Shown here: positions 1 to 9,202 of the stretch, piece after piece | Numbering within the stretch: the first letter of the stretch is position 1 | Layout of the letters: every line of letters begins with the position of its first letter | NCBI GenBank assembly: GCA_013373175.1 | Contig: JABXII010000019.1 | Coordinates: 1-64,000, forward strand | DNA: 64,000 nucleotides | Direction of reading: 5' to 3' | From: Campylobacteraceae bacterium | Lineage (GTDB): Bacteria > Campylobacterota > Campylobacteria > Campylobacterales > Arcobacteraceae | Notes under the pieces: model-generated | Told to the model about the DNA's origin: nothing | What the model saw: only the letters and a program-made list of their open reading frames with translations | Databases searched by the model: none | Made by a program: the position numbers and the translations under genes

Positions 1-35
1 ATTAGGTGTCTTGTTTTCATAGGTGTTCTGTTACG
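1..35. mobile_element. possible end of an insertion sequence at the window edge
   Basis: The charged repeat of the TolC-type gene loses register at about position 36, and the remaining bases look unlike it. They contain two near-identical short words, AGGTGTC-TTG at 4-13 and AGGTGTTCTG at 21-30, a spacing that would suit paired transposase binding sites. A possible new ATG (minus strand, 18-20) overlaps the TGA of the preceding gene. This is only an inference: no transposase and no second end are inside the window, and the same pattern could arise by chance. Confidence 0.22.
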
Positions 36-2848
36 CTCTGTCTTTCAAGTTCTTCTTTTTCTAATCTTTGCTCTTCTTCTTTTGCAATTCTTTTTTCTTC
101 AGCAAGTCTTTGTGCTTCTGCTTCTGCTTTAGCTTTATCTTCAGCTAATCTTTGAGCTTCAATTTTTGCTTTTTCTTCTGCAAGTCTTTTCTCTTCGGCT
201 AATCTTCTTTCTTTTTCTAAAAGCTCTTTCTCTATTCTTTGTCTTTCAAGTTCTTCTTTTTCTAATCTTTGTGCTTCTTCTTCAGCAAGTCTTTGTTCTT
301 CTGCTTTTACTTTTTGCTCTACTTCTAATTTAACTTTCTTTTCTGCTTCTAATTTAGCTTTTTCTTCTTTTTTATTATTTAAAATTTCACTTCTTAATTC
401 TTTTTCTTCTTCTCTTTTTTCTTCTTCTTTTTTCTTTTGTTTTTCTAACTGTTTTAACGAAATATATTCATACTCTTTTGGTTTTGTCTCTTTAATATTT
501 AAATCAAGATTCTCTTTAAATTGTGATTTTATATTTTCAATCTTTTCAACTACAGGGAAAATACCTTTATTTTTTAATACCAATTCATTTATGTCATTTT
601 CTATATTGTCATAAGATGAATATATACCTACAACTAGTTTATATAGTTCTACAGAACTAAAATATTTAAAGAAAAATGACTTTTCATAAATATCATTTGA
701 TAAAATAAATTCTTCTAACTCTTTTTTATTAGAGAAAGAAGCAACATTTATTGTGTAAAAATTATCACTTGAATTTAAAAACTCTTTTTTAAATGCTTCA
801 TTAGTAGAAAACTCTTTTATCTGTTTTTCTTGTCTGACTTTTTCTACAACTTTAACTTTTGTTTTGGGTTTTTTAATCTCTAACCCTGCTAAATAACTGT
901 TGTATAAAGATTTAACTTCTTTAACTTTTATAAGTGAAAACTCTTTATTTATATCATTATCTTTTTTGAATTTTGAGATATACTCTTTTGCAAGTGCTTT
1001 ATCTTTGAAATTATTATGCACCACTATATTTTTAATTTTTAACTTATCTAAAATATCAAATGAAAAAGAGTTATCATCAATCTTTTTATCTTTTATAAAA
1101 GCAAATGATTCATACATATTTTTAAAGTTTCCGATTTTTATCATATAACTTTCATCATCAAAAGTATTGAACTTTTTAATATAGTTATTAATTTTATCTT
1201 CAAAAGAAATTTCAGGAATCGCTATCTCTTTTGGTTTTTTTTCTTTAACTTCTTCTTTCTTAGGTTTATCTTTTTCTTTCTCTAAATTTAAAAAAATCTT
1301 TTGACCATCTTTTGCAATTACAGTTTTTTTATAATCACTTTTTGAGAAATCTATAAACTTAGGATTCTCTGGGTCTACATCAAAGAATGCAGATAAGTCA
1401 CCTGTAATTTCTAAAATAGAAAAGAAATCATTTACTTGGTTTTTTTCAAACTTTACAAGTTCAGTTTCTGCGGCATTTAACTGTTTTTGCCCTTGAAGTA
1501 GTGCTTGTAAATCTTGTTCTCCAAGTTTAAAAGCTTCCCAATAAGAAGATACCATTTTTCTTGAAGCTACAACTTCTTCAATTGTACTTTTTAAAGCATC
1601 ACTTACAGTTGTAATAGAAGTATGGATTTTTGATAAATTCCACTTCATTTTTTTCTTTTCTTCTTCTAATCTATAGTTTAAGTCTCTTATTTGGCTATTT
1701 ACTTCTAATACTTTATTTTTATCTCTTCCTGCATTATATAGATTATAAGTTACCCTAAACTTTCCATTAAGATCTTGTTCATGCTCTTCTTCAATATCTT
1801 CACCTTGCATTGATTCTTTATAAGATAATTCAAAATCAACTTTTGGTTCAAATTCTCCTCTTATACTTTTATGTTTGAATTTCTCAGCTTGAATACTTTT
1901 ATAGTAGTTTATTAAGTTCTTATTATTTTCTAGTGCTCTTTTATATAACTTATCAAAATCATCAATCTTGATGTCAAAATTCTTTTCAAAAGGAAGTGTT
2001 TTTTCAAATCTAGTTCCAACTATGTATTCATAATATCTAAGTGATTCTATAAATTTAGATTTTACTTTTACAAGCTTTGTCATTGCATTTGCAACATTTG
2101 CTTTTATTGATGTTAAATCTCCAATTGAAGCTGCACCATTATCATATTTGATAGTTACAATTTCTAATATTTTATTTAACTTTTTCATGTTTCGTTCATT
2201 TACCATAACAGAACGATTTGCAAAAACTACATCAAAATAGGCTTTTATTGCTTTTTTTATTTCACTATCAAGTTTTATTTTATATTGGTTTTTAGCTACT
2301 TCAAATTTCTTAGTAACACTTTTTACCATATAATTTGTCGAGCCACCAGAGTATAAATTTTGTCTAAGTACAAACTTATAGTACTCATCATTAAAAAATT
2401 TAAACTTTGATAATTCATCTTCATCATTAGGCTTACTTCTTGTTCTACCTCTTACATATTCAAAGTTAACTGTTGGATAGTATTCGGCCATTGCATTCTT
2501 AAGTTTTAACTCATATTGAATTACATTTTCCCTTGATGATTTTAGAATTTCACTTTGAGCTAAAGTTTCTAAAACAGCATCAATAAGTTTTACTTTTGTA
2601 TAAACAGAAGTATCTACACCTTTTACTTTTTTATTGCTTTTCTTTTTTGTAACATTTGTAACTGTATTTAGTGTATCTTTTGATATTGCATCTAAAGAGT
2701 CTTTTTTACCCTCTTTTTGATTAAGCTTATTTTCTTTTAGAAGTTTTTTATCTTCATTAACTAAAGGTTTTTTATCTATTTCATCTTTTGAAAATAAAGA
2801 GGAAGATAACAATAAGATTATAAGAGAATTAACAACAATATTTTTCAT
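17..2848 (-). CDS. TolC-type outer-membrane efflux protein with SPOR-like segments and a charged helical tail
   Basis: This 943-residue protein is the likely outer-membrane channel of the type I secretion system encoded upstream. Residues 1-20 form a signal peptide. Residues about 80-500 are the coiled-coil outer-membrane efflux (TolC/LapE-like) region, with a typical 'LYSGG' and a mirrored 'LYNAGRDKNKV' in its two halves. Two segments near 566-645 and 693-770 ('YMIKIGNF', 'YTINVASF') look like SPOR domains, which bind bare peptidoglycan glycan strands. From about 800 the protein is almost only E, K, R, A, L and Q in TolA-like helical repeats ('RLAEEK'). A normal TolC has about 430-500 residues, so half of this protein is extra. 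It is the last gene of its operon and its ATG overlaps the previous stop by one base (TAATG). The last six residues (SVTEHL) break the repeat, so the true C terminus may be lost. The TolC call is firm; the SPOR calls are moderate. Confidence 0.85.
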   Translation of the reverse strand: MKNIVVNSLIILLLSSSLFSKDEIDKKPLVNEDKKLLKENKLNQKEGKKDSLDAISKDTLNTVTNVTKKKSNKKVKGVDTSVYTKVKLIDAVLETLAQSEILKSSRENVIQYELKLKNAMAEYYPTVNFEYVRGRTRSKPNDEDELSKFKFFNDEYYKFVLRQNLYSGGSTNYMVKSVTKKFEVAKNQYKIKLDSEIKKAIKAYFDVVFANRSVMVNERNMKKLNKILEIVTIKYDNGAASIGDLTSIKANVANAMTKLVKVKSKFIESLRYYEYIVGTRFEKTLPFEKNFDIKIDDFDKLYKRALENNKNLINYYKSIQAEKFKHKSIRGEFEPKVDFELSYKESMQGEDIEEEHEQDLNGKFRVTYNLYNAGRDKNKVLEVNSQIRDLNYRLEEEKKKMKWNLSKIHTSITTVSDALKSTIEEVVASRKMVSSYWEAFKLGEQDLQALLQGQKQLNAAETELVKFEKNQVNDFFSILEITGDLSAFFDVDPENPKFIDFSKSDYKKTVIAKDGQKIFLNLEKEKDKPKKEEVKEKKPKEIAIPEISFEDKINNYIKKFNTFDDESYMIKIGNFKNMYESFAFIKDKKIDDNSFSFDILDKLKIKNIVVHNNFKDKALAKEYISKFKKDNDINKEFSLIKVKEVKSLYNSYLAGLEIKKPKTKVKVVEKVRQEKQIKEFSTNEAFKKEFLNSSDNFYTINVASFSNKKELEEFILSNDIYEKSFFFKYFSSVELYKLVVGIYSSYDNIENDINELVLKNKGIFPVVEKIENIKSQFKENLDLNIKETKPKEYEYISLKQLEKQKKKEEEKREEEKELRSEILNNKKEEKAKLEAEKKVKLEVEQKVKAEEQRLAEEEAQRLEKEELERQRIEKELLEKERRLAEEKRLAEEKAKIEAQRLAEDKAKAEAEAQRLAEEKRIAKEEEQRLEKEELERQSVTEHL

Positions 2849-3582
2849 TATCTTTTTATCCTAATTACAAGATAACCATTTTGTTTGTTGATTTCTTCTT
2901 TAACATCTGTATTTGACAATAAATCAATCCTTACATCTTTTTTCTCATATCCAAATTTTCGAATTAAGTTTCTTGCTCCAATTGACCTTGCTAGTGATAT
3001 TTGTTTTGCAACTGTAGCACTTGCTTGTCCTTGTACATCAGCAGCATTAATTAAAATTTTATGATTATTTCCATACTTCTTTTTAACATCTGTAATAAAA
3101 TTTTTAAGTTCTTTAATAATTGCTGTATCAAAAAATATCTCATTTCCTTTAAAAGTCACAATGTAATAATCTTCCGAATTTATCAGTTTTTGTTTCGACG
3201 GTTCATCTGTGTCATCTCTATCAGCCACATCAATTCCACCGTGTTCAATTTCAGACTCTTCTTTTTCTTTTGCTTTAACTGTTTTTTCTTCAACAATTCT
3301 TCTAAGTCTTATAATCTCTTTTTGCATCATAGAGACATTTTTATTAGGTTGTGATTGACTTTCTTGATATAACTTAGTTGTACCCTCACTTGGATTGTCA
3401 TTGACTATTAAATCATCAGTAGCAATAGTTCCAGTATATGAAACTTTATATTTAAATTGTGCGTAGTAACCTAAGTTAACTAATACCACTAATAAAAATA
3501 AAAGCATTACAAGTATAACCGATGAAAAAATATCAACGAATGATGGCCATGGGTTAAACTCGTCTTCACATCTTTTTGCCAT
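2848..3582 (-). CDS. OmpA/MotB-like inner-membrane protein of the secretion locus
   Basis: The protein has 244 residues. A short cytoplasmic start ending in 'FNPWPSFVDIFSS' runs into one transmembrane helix at about 15-37, the layout of MotB, ExbD and TolR proteins. After a charged linker, residues about 144-244 ('FKGNEIFFDTA', 'ISLARSIGARNLI') have the OmpA-like peptidoglycan-binding fold. It lies 15 bases downstream of the MotA/TolQ-like gene and overlaps the TolC-type gene by one base, so the two probably form a stator-type proton channel serving the exporter, as SiiA and SiiB do in Salmonella SPI-4. The pairing and the energising role are inferred; the domain layout is visible. Confidence 0.78.
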   Translation of the reverse strand: MAKRCEDEFNPWPSFVDIFSSVILVMLLFLLVVLVNLGYYAQFKYKVSYTGTIATDDLIVNDNPSEGTTKLYQESQSQPNKNVSMMQKEIIRLRRIVEEKTVKAKEKEESEIEHGGIDVADRDDTDEPSKQKLINSEDYYIVTFKGNEIFFDTAIIKELKNFITDVKKKYGNNHKILINAADVQGQASATVAKQISLARSIGARNLIRKFGYEKKDVRIDLLSNTDVKEEINKQNGYLVIRIKR

Positions 3583-3597
3583 TTACATTAAACCTAA

Positions 3598-4743
3598 TTA
3601 CTTATTTTCATTTGACTCAAGTTTTTCAATTCTATTGATTAACTCTTTTAATAATTTATTATTCTCTTCTTGTAAAGATAAATTCTTTTTAACAGATCTA
3701 TGTTCAGCTAAGATTACATTCGAAATTTCTTGTAATGACTCTTCCATCATAGAAGCATTTGAGAATTGATTCACATTTAATTCTCTTAAGTTATTTACAA
3801 TACTTTCAAGCAACACAGACTCTTTTTCTGAAGTTCGACTTGCTTGTGCTATATTTTGACTAATAAGCCTATGTAAGTCTTCTGATGCTTTATTTGACTT
3901 ATCTAATTTTTCTGTAAAGTCACCCATTGTATCTACAAAGACATCTAAGAAACCTGCACTTAGTAAGTTTTGTTCTGAAGAAGGTTGAGAAGCATTTAAT
4001 AAAGTACCAATTTCAGAACCTTGTAAACTTTCAAGCATATCTGAACTTTGAGACTCAATAATTTTACCCTTCATCCAATCTTCAACATCGTCCATAAAAG
4101 CTGCTTGATTTCTAGTAAGGATATATTGCATTACATTTAAAATAACAGCTGAAGCAACACCAAATAATGAAGAAGCAAACCCAATTGACATACCACCTAG
4201 TGGTCCTGAAAATTTAGTCATTACTTCACCAATATCTATATCATCTCCACCAAAAGATAAAATAATTGCTCCCATTTCATCAATTGCAACTAAAAGCCCT
4301 GTAAATGTACCAAAAAGTCCTAGCATTAATGAAGTACCAACGAAAAAGTTTGTGTAACCTTTTTGATTAAAAAATTGTTCCCCTAACCATTCACTTACAT
4401 CTTTTGCTTCATTTTTAGTGAAGTACAATACTCCCTTTTTAGCTCTTTTATTAAACATATGAGCAATAGTTGCTGGAAATACACCAGTAATACCTTGTAA
4501 GTAAAACTCTAAGGCTTTACCTTTTTTATAAGCTAAGATACCAAAAGTACCAGAAAGCATAGTCAGTTTTATCGCTGCTTGATAAAGGATTAATAAACCA
4601 ATTGAGAATATAGTCAAGATGGCGATATTGAATGTTAATGTCGCCATAAAGAATGTTGTAATTAATTGTATATTTGAAAAAACTAGAAAAACTAGAAATA
4701 ATAGAAAAATGAAATAAATTTTTAATATTTTAATACGTCTCAT
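3598..4743 (-). CDS. MotA/TolQ/ExbB-family proton channel-like protein
   Basis: The protein has 381 residues. Hydrophobic helices lie at about 7-27, 33-55, 133-158 and 187-210. The last two, with 'GLFGTFTGLLVAI' and 'SIGFASSLFGVASAV', match the core helix pair of the MotA/TolQ/ExbB family, which surrounds a MotB/ExbD partner and uses proton flow for work in the envelope. The C-terminal 170 residues are a predicted cytoplasmic coiled coil ending in 'LINRIEKLESN', longer than in ExbB. The start ATG follows AAAGG at good spacing. It sits between the Cache protein and the OmpA-like partner, within a type I secretion operon, so a SiiB-like accessory role in adhesin export or control is likely but inferred. 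Confidence 0.78.
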   Translation of the reverse strand: MRRIKILKIYFIFLLFLVFLVFSNIQLITTFFMATLTFNIAILTIFSIGLLILYQAAIKLTMLSGTFGILAYKKGKALEFYLQGITGVFPATIAHMFNKRAKKGVLYFTKNEAKDVSEWLGEQFFNQKGYTNFFVGTSLMLGLFGTFTGLLVAIDEMGAIILSFGGDDIDIGEVMTKFSGPLGGMSIGFASSLFGVASAVILNVMQYILTRNQAAFMDDVEDWMKGKIIESQSSDMLESLQGSEIGTLLNASQPSSEQNLLSAGFLDVFVDTMGDFTEKLDKSNKASEDLHRLISQNIAQASRTSEKESVLLESIVNNLRELNVNQFSNASMMEESLQEISNVILAEHRSVKKNLSLQEENNKLLKELINRIEKLESNENK

Positions 4744-4757
4744 AAAGTACCTTTATT

Positions 4758-5711
4758 CTAAAACATAAATAGTAAAATTGAGATAACAAGTCCAAGTGCA
4801 ACAGTTGTAACAGTCTTTGTCATATCATCAACAATATTAACAAATGAACCGCTACCTTCAGCTGTTTCACCAATTAGAACTAAACCAATTATATTACCAT
4901 TTATATCAGACACTTTTTGAGCAGAACGGAAATAAGTATCATCTACAGAATAACCTCTTTCAATCATCTGATTATATTCATCTTTTCCTGCTTCAATAAT
5001 TTTCCCAAAAAATTGATTATCATATTTTGCTGTTTCAACATAAACAGATTCGATAACTTCTCTATAGTTATCTCCTCTTGTTGCAATTGATAATTTATTT
5101 AACATTCTTTCTTCAAGTAAAAACATAAAGATTAAATCATCTTTTAAATACTCTGCTTTAAAACTTTGAACTTCTTCTTTTAATTCTAAGATACCTATTA
5201 ACTTATCATCTTTAATAATTGGTTCAATATAAACATAGAAAATTCCATCTAATAACACTTCTAAACCAAAAATTCTATTTTTTGAATTTATAACTGTATT
5301 AATACTATTTCTATATTGGTTAACTTGATTAATTACAGGGTAAAAACTTAATTGTGTTTTTGTAAAACCTGTTTTTTTGAAAGTATCATTGAAGAATGTG
5401 ATTTCTTCACCTACAGTAACTAGGTTATTATTTTCGATATTAGCTATAAGCTCTTCATTTGATTTTAAAGAAAGTATAATCTTTTTAAGATTTTCTTCTT
5501 TTTTAAGGACTCTATTTTTATAGTTTTTAGTGTAATTTCTAGAGATATTTTCATATACTTCTTTAGAAACTGACTCTGTCATATTTGTTAAAATATACAA
5601 ACATAAAAAGATACCTGTGACTGATATTACAGCTAAAGTTGTAAACCATAAACCCTTATTACTCTTTAAATCTTTAAAAAATTTCTGCAAGAACTTAAAA
5701 AAACTAAACAT
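4758..5711 (-). CDS. membrane-anchored Cache sensor without an output domain
   Basis: The protein has 317 residues: a transmembrane helix at about 23-43, a periplasmic part of about 250 residues, and a second helix at the extreme C terminus ('LGLVISILLFMF'). The periplasmic part has the outline of the Cache ligand-binding regions of chemoreceptors and histidine kinases ('IEPIIKDDKLIGILELKEEV', later 'SDINGNIIGLVLIGE'). The protein ends right after the second helix, so no HAMP, kinase, GGDEF or methyl-accepting region follows. It is the first of four genes ending in the TolC-type gene and follows a 113-base gap. It may sense a periplasmic signal and act through the MotA/OmpA-like pair next to it; that link is inferred. 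AGGG lies upstream of the ATG. Confidence 0.65.
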   Translation of the reverse strand: MFSFFKFLQKFFKDLKSNKGLWFTTLAVISVTGIFLCLYILTNMTESVSKEVYENISRNYTKNYKNRVLKKEENLKKIILSLKSNEELIANIENNNLVTVGEEITFFNDTFKKTGFTKTQLSFYPVINQVNQYRNSINTVINSKNRIFGLEVLLDGIFYVYIEPIIKDDKLIGILELKEEVQSFKAEYLKDDLIFMFLLEERMLNKLSIATRGDNYREVIESVYVETAKYDNQFFGKIIEAGKDEYNQMIERGYSVDDTYFRSAQKVSDINGNIIGLVLIGETAEGSGSFVNIVDDMTKTVTTVALGLVISILLFMF

Positions 5712-5737
5712 TAACTAGCCCTTAAAATATATTATTA

Positions 5738-5743
5738 ATTATA
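5738..5743 (-). promoter_or_regulatory. candidate -10 box before the Cache/channel/TolC genes
   Basis: The minus strand reads TATAAT here, about 27 bases before the ATG at 5711, within the only sizeable gap (5712-5824) in the secretion operon after the adhesin gene. A TTGACT lies upstream but only 14 bases away, so the -35 is poor. It could give the four downstream genes their own transcription. Confidence 0.4.
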
Positions 5744-5824
5744 AAACTCCATATAATAGTCAATTTAAGCTTTTAAATAATTGAAAATCAAATTAAAGTG
5801 GTTACAAAATTATTTATTCTTTTG

Positions 5825-7099
5825 TTATTGTTCACTTAATGCATTTTTACTTATATCTTTTAAAGGTTTTATTATATATTGAAGAACTGTTTTTTTACCA
5901 GTTAAAATATTTATATTTGCAATCATCCCCGGTAAAATGGGTAAATCTGGAGCAAATTCGTCATGATTAGCTTTTACTTTTACTAAATAAAAAATATTAC
6001 CATTTCTATCTTCAAAAGAGTCAGGAGAAATAGATATCAATTTTCCTTTTAGTAATCCAAATTTTGAAAAATCATAAGCTGTTATTTCTACAGATACATC
6101 TTGTCCTTCCCAAATTTGTGCTCTATCAGAAGTATTAACTCTTGCTTCAATTGTTAAAGTATCATCTAAAGGTGTAATCTCAGCCATTTTATCACCAGCT
6201 TTAACAATACCTCCTATAGTATAAAAATATAATTTATTTATAATTCCATTAACAGGAGAAATAACATCTTTTCTAAGCTCCCTATCTGCATTCGCTTTAT
6301 TTCTCTCAGTTAATTTACTTATTTCTGCTTTTAATGCTGAGTACTTTTGAAGATGTTTTGTTCTAATCTCTGATTTTACAGTTTGTATTTTCTTTTTAGC
6401 TTCTTGAATCTCTTCTTTTATAATAGGAATAGAGTTTCTTGTATCAGAAAGTTTAGTTACAATATTCTGTTTTTTTGATAATTCTGACAAATACTCTTTT
6501 TTAGAAACAACTTTCTTTTTGTATAAAGACTCTAAGATTTTCATATTTGCTTGTGCAAGATTCATCTCTAAAGTTAAATTCTCATATTTACTTTCTGCTT
6601 CTTTTAGTTTATATTGTTTTTGTTTTAATTGATCTCTTGCTATTTCAATTTTTGTAATTGAATTATTAAAATCTTCATAGAAAATTCTTCTTTCATTTTC
6701 TACAATATCTGGAATATTTTCTAAAAGTTCTTTAGGAAACTCTACTGAAGATTTACCGTCAATTAAAGCTTCAAGCCTGATAAGGTTTGCTCTAAAAGTT
6801 AAAAGGTCTATCTCTTTTGATTTTAAATCAGCTTTAAAAAACTTATTTGAAAGAGTATAAATAACATCACCCTTTGCAACTTTTTGTCCTTCATTAACTT
6901 TAATACTTGAGATTATTCCACCCTCAAGGTTTTGTAAAACTTTTGTTTGAGAAGAAGGAACTACTTTACCTGCACCCCTTACAACTTCATCTATTTCACT
7001 AAAAAAAGACCAAGTAATAAAAGCTATAAAAAATAGCATAATAGGAACTACAGATACATAATAATTCCATTTTGTCTCTTCAAAAAACTTATTATTCAT
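5825..7099 (-). CDS. HlyD/LapC-family periplasmic adaptor of the type I exporter
   Basis: The protein has 424 residues, the normal size for a type I secretion membrane-fusion protein. A transmembrane helix is at about 15-35, followed by 'SEIDEVVRGAGKVVPS', the standard start of the family. A lipoyl half-motif ('LEGGIISSIKVNEGQKV') comes next, then a long alpha-helical hairpin at about 95-270, and a beta-barrel segment with the second lipoyl half ('DVISPVNGIINKLYF'). It bridges the ABC exporter in the inner membrane and the TolC-type channel. Its ATG directly abuts the stop codon of the ABC gene (TAA-ATG), so the two are translated together. Confidence 0.93.
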   Translation of the reverse strand: MNNKFFEETKWNYYVSVVPIMLFFIAFITWSFFSEIDEVVRGAGKVVPSSQTKVLQNLEGGIISSIKVNEGQKVAKGDVIYTLSNKFFKADLKSKEIDLLTFRANLIRLEALIDGKSSVEFPKELLENIPDIVENERRIFYEDFNNSITKIEIARDQLKQKQYKLKEAESKYENLTLEMNLAQANMKILESLYKKKVVSKKEYLSELSKKQNIVTKLSDTRNSIPIIKEEIQEAKKKIQTVKSEIRTKHLQKYSALKAEISKLTERNKANADRELRKDVISPVNGIINKLYFYTIGGIVKAGDKMAEITPLDDTLTIEARVNTSDRAQIWEGQDVSVEITAYDFSKFGLLKGKLISISPDSFEDRNGNIFYLVKVKANHDEFAPDLPILPGMIANINILTGKKTVLQYIIKPLKDISKNALSEQ

Positions 7100-9190
7100 T
7101 TATTGTCTCTTTCCTTGAAGTGCAGCTAAAACTTTATCTTTTGGTCCATCTGCAACAATTTTTCCATTGTTTAAAACAATTACTCTATCAACTAAGTCTA
7201 AAGCTGCAAATCTATGAGTTATCACAAATAGTGTTTTATCTTTTGTTAACTCTCTTAGATGGGAGATTAGTTTCTTTTCTAATCCAACATCAAGCCCAGT
7301 TGTAGGTTCATCTAAAAGTAAAACAGGAGGGTTATTTAATATTGCCCTTGCAAGAGCTACTAAGTGCCTTTGACCTACAGATAAGTTACTTCCTCTTTCT
7401 CCTACTTGTAAAGCATCTCCTTGACCACTTTTTTTAACTAATTCTTCTAAACCAGTTAATTTTATAAGATCCATCATTTTTTCTTTACTTATAGGATTTG
7501 ATAGTTCAATATTTTCTTTTAGTGTTCCAGAAAATAAAAAAGGTTCTTGGGTCATTACACCAATATTTTGTCTTATTTCAACAGGGTGCATAGTAGAAAT
7601 TTCATGTCCATCTAAATATATATTTCCACTTGTAGCACTATCAAGTCCAGAAAGAAGCCTTAAGAAAGTAGTTTTACCAGCACCTGTTTGACCAATAATA
7701 CCTACTTTTTCTCCTGGTTCAATTTTTAAATTACAATCTTTTAAAGAGGCATATTTACTATTTTTATAAAAGAACTCAACATTTGAAAACTCAATATTAC
7801 CTTTTATTTTTCCAACACCAATTTCCATGTTATTTTCATTTTCAAGGGGTAAATGCCAAAACTCATTTATGTTGTTTAATGACTCTTTTATCTCTTTTAA
7901 TCTAATAACCATCATTGAAGTTTGAATTACAGGAACCATTGCTCTACTTGAAAGAATAGTTACTGCAATAAGTCCCCCTACTGTTAGATTATTTGCTGCA
8001 ATTTCAAATACTCCAACAACAATAACCATCATAGTTACAAACTGAACAACAGTTTGTGAAAGGTTCATAGAAAATACATTTAATGACTGTATTCTTTGTC
8101 CTATTGAGTCAGTTTTTGCAACTATATTTCTCCAATTAAATAGTTTCGTAGAAGAAGCATTTGTAAGTTTAATTATTTCACTTCCTTGAATTGTTTCTAC
8201 TAAATATGAGTTCTTTGCTTGTACATTTTCTACATTTTTTTTACTAAGGTTTTCAATAGGTTTTTGCATAGAATAATTGAATATTACAATAATTATTGCA
8301 ACAAAAAATGGTACTGCTGCAACTGCTGGTGAAATAAGATATATTACAAGTAAAGCTATAAAGAAAAATGGTAAATCAATTACTTGTAAAATGGATTTAG
8401 TAGCAAAGAAATCTTTTATTTGATGTAATTCTCTAAAAAGATTTGCTTTTGAACCAACAAGCATATTATCATACTCAGATTTGATTTTAAGCATTCTTTT
8501 CATCAACTCTTCTTCTAAATAAACACCTAATTTTTTTCCTACATTTTCAATAATATGATTTCTTACACTTTTAAAATAGACATCAAAAAGTAAAATCATA
8601 ACAACACCACTTGCAAGTACAAAAAGAGTTTCTGTGGCATTATTTGGGACTACTCTATCATAGACACTCATAGTAAAAAGAGGTACAGCAAGGGCAAACA
8701 TATTAATAAATAGTGTTAAGAAGCCAACTTCAATATATGAACGCCAAAAAGTTTTTACAGGAGACCAGAACCAATCTTTTGTTCTACTTGATTCTATCAG
8801 TTTTTCTTTTTTGGGGTCTCTAAAAATTAAAATAGCTTTTTTAAAGTTACTTAAAAAACTTTTATTCTCTCTTACTTCTTTATTTGTTATTGGGTTATAT
8901 AAATAAACGTCTCTATCTTTTTTTAAAAGAATAAAAGGTTTATCTTGATTATCAAAAATAATACAAGGGAAAAAGTGAGCAGGAATATCCCCTGCTTCTA
9001 TATTTTTTGAAACGGCAGTAAGTCCAACTTCGTTTGCAACATCTATTGCTAACTCATTGGTAAAACCTTCCCTTGAAGATGCACTAATATTTAAAATTGT
9101 CTCTAATGAAATATCCCCAAAATAAAAGTCTAATACATATTTTAGTGAATATATTAAAGGATATTCGTCTCTACTAATAGTCTCTTCCAA
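7100..9190 (-). CDS. type I secretion ABC exporter (LapB-like, with degenerate C39 domain)
   Basis: The 696-residue protein powers export of the adhesin. Residues 1-130 form a C39-peptidase-like domain without the catalytic cysteine motif, as in exporters that do not process a leader but hold RTX substrates. Six transmembrane helices follow (about 150-430). The ATPase shows Walker A (GQTGAGKT, near 503), the signature LSVGQ (near 603), Walker B with DEPT (near 626) and the H-loop ITHR (near 658), all intact. Length matches LapB/HlyB relatives. Translation seems to begin at TTG preceded by AGGA; no better ATG lies near. It is 13 bases from the TPR-glycosyltransferase gene upstream and abuts the adaptor gene downstream. 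Confidence 0.93.
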   Translation of the reverse strand: MEETISRDEYPLIYSLKYVLDFYFGDISLETILNISASSREGFTNELAIDVANEVGLTAVSKNIEAGDIPAHFFPCIIFDNQDKPFILLKKDRDVYLYNPITNKEVRENKSFLSNFKKAILIFRDPKKEKLIESSRTKDWFWSPVKTFWRSYIEVGFLTLFINMFALAVPLFTMSVYDRVVPNNATETLFVLASGVVMILLFDVYFKSVRNHIIENVGKKLGVYLEEELMKRMLKIKSEYDNMLVGSKANLFRELHQIKDFFATKSILQVIDLPFFFIALLVIYLISPAVAAVPFFVAIIIVIFNYSMQKPIENLSKKNVENVQAKNSYLVETIQGSEIIKLTNASSTKLFNWRNIVAKTDSIGQRIQSLNVFSMNLSQTVVQFVTMMVIVVGVFEIAANNLTVGGLIAVTILSSRAMVPVIQTSMMVIRLKEIKESLNNINEFWHLPLENENNMEIGVGKIKGNIEFSNVEFFYKNSKYASLKDCNLKIEPGEKVGIIGQTGAGKTTFLRLLSGLDSATSGNIYLDGHEISTMHPVEIRQNIGVMTQEPFLFSGTLKENIELSNPISKEKMMDLIKLTGLEELVKKSGQGDALQVGERGSNLSVGQRHLVALARAILNNPPVLLLDEPTTGLDVGLEKKLISHLRELTKDKTLFVITHRFAALDLVDRVIVLNNGKIVADGPKDKVLAALQGKRQ

Positions 9191-9202
9191 AAAATTCCTA
9201 TC

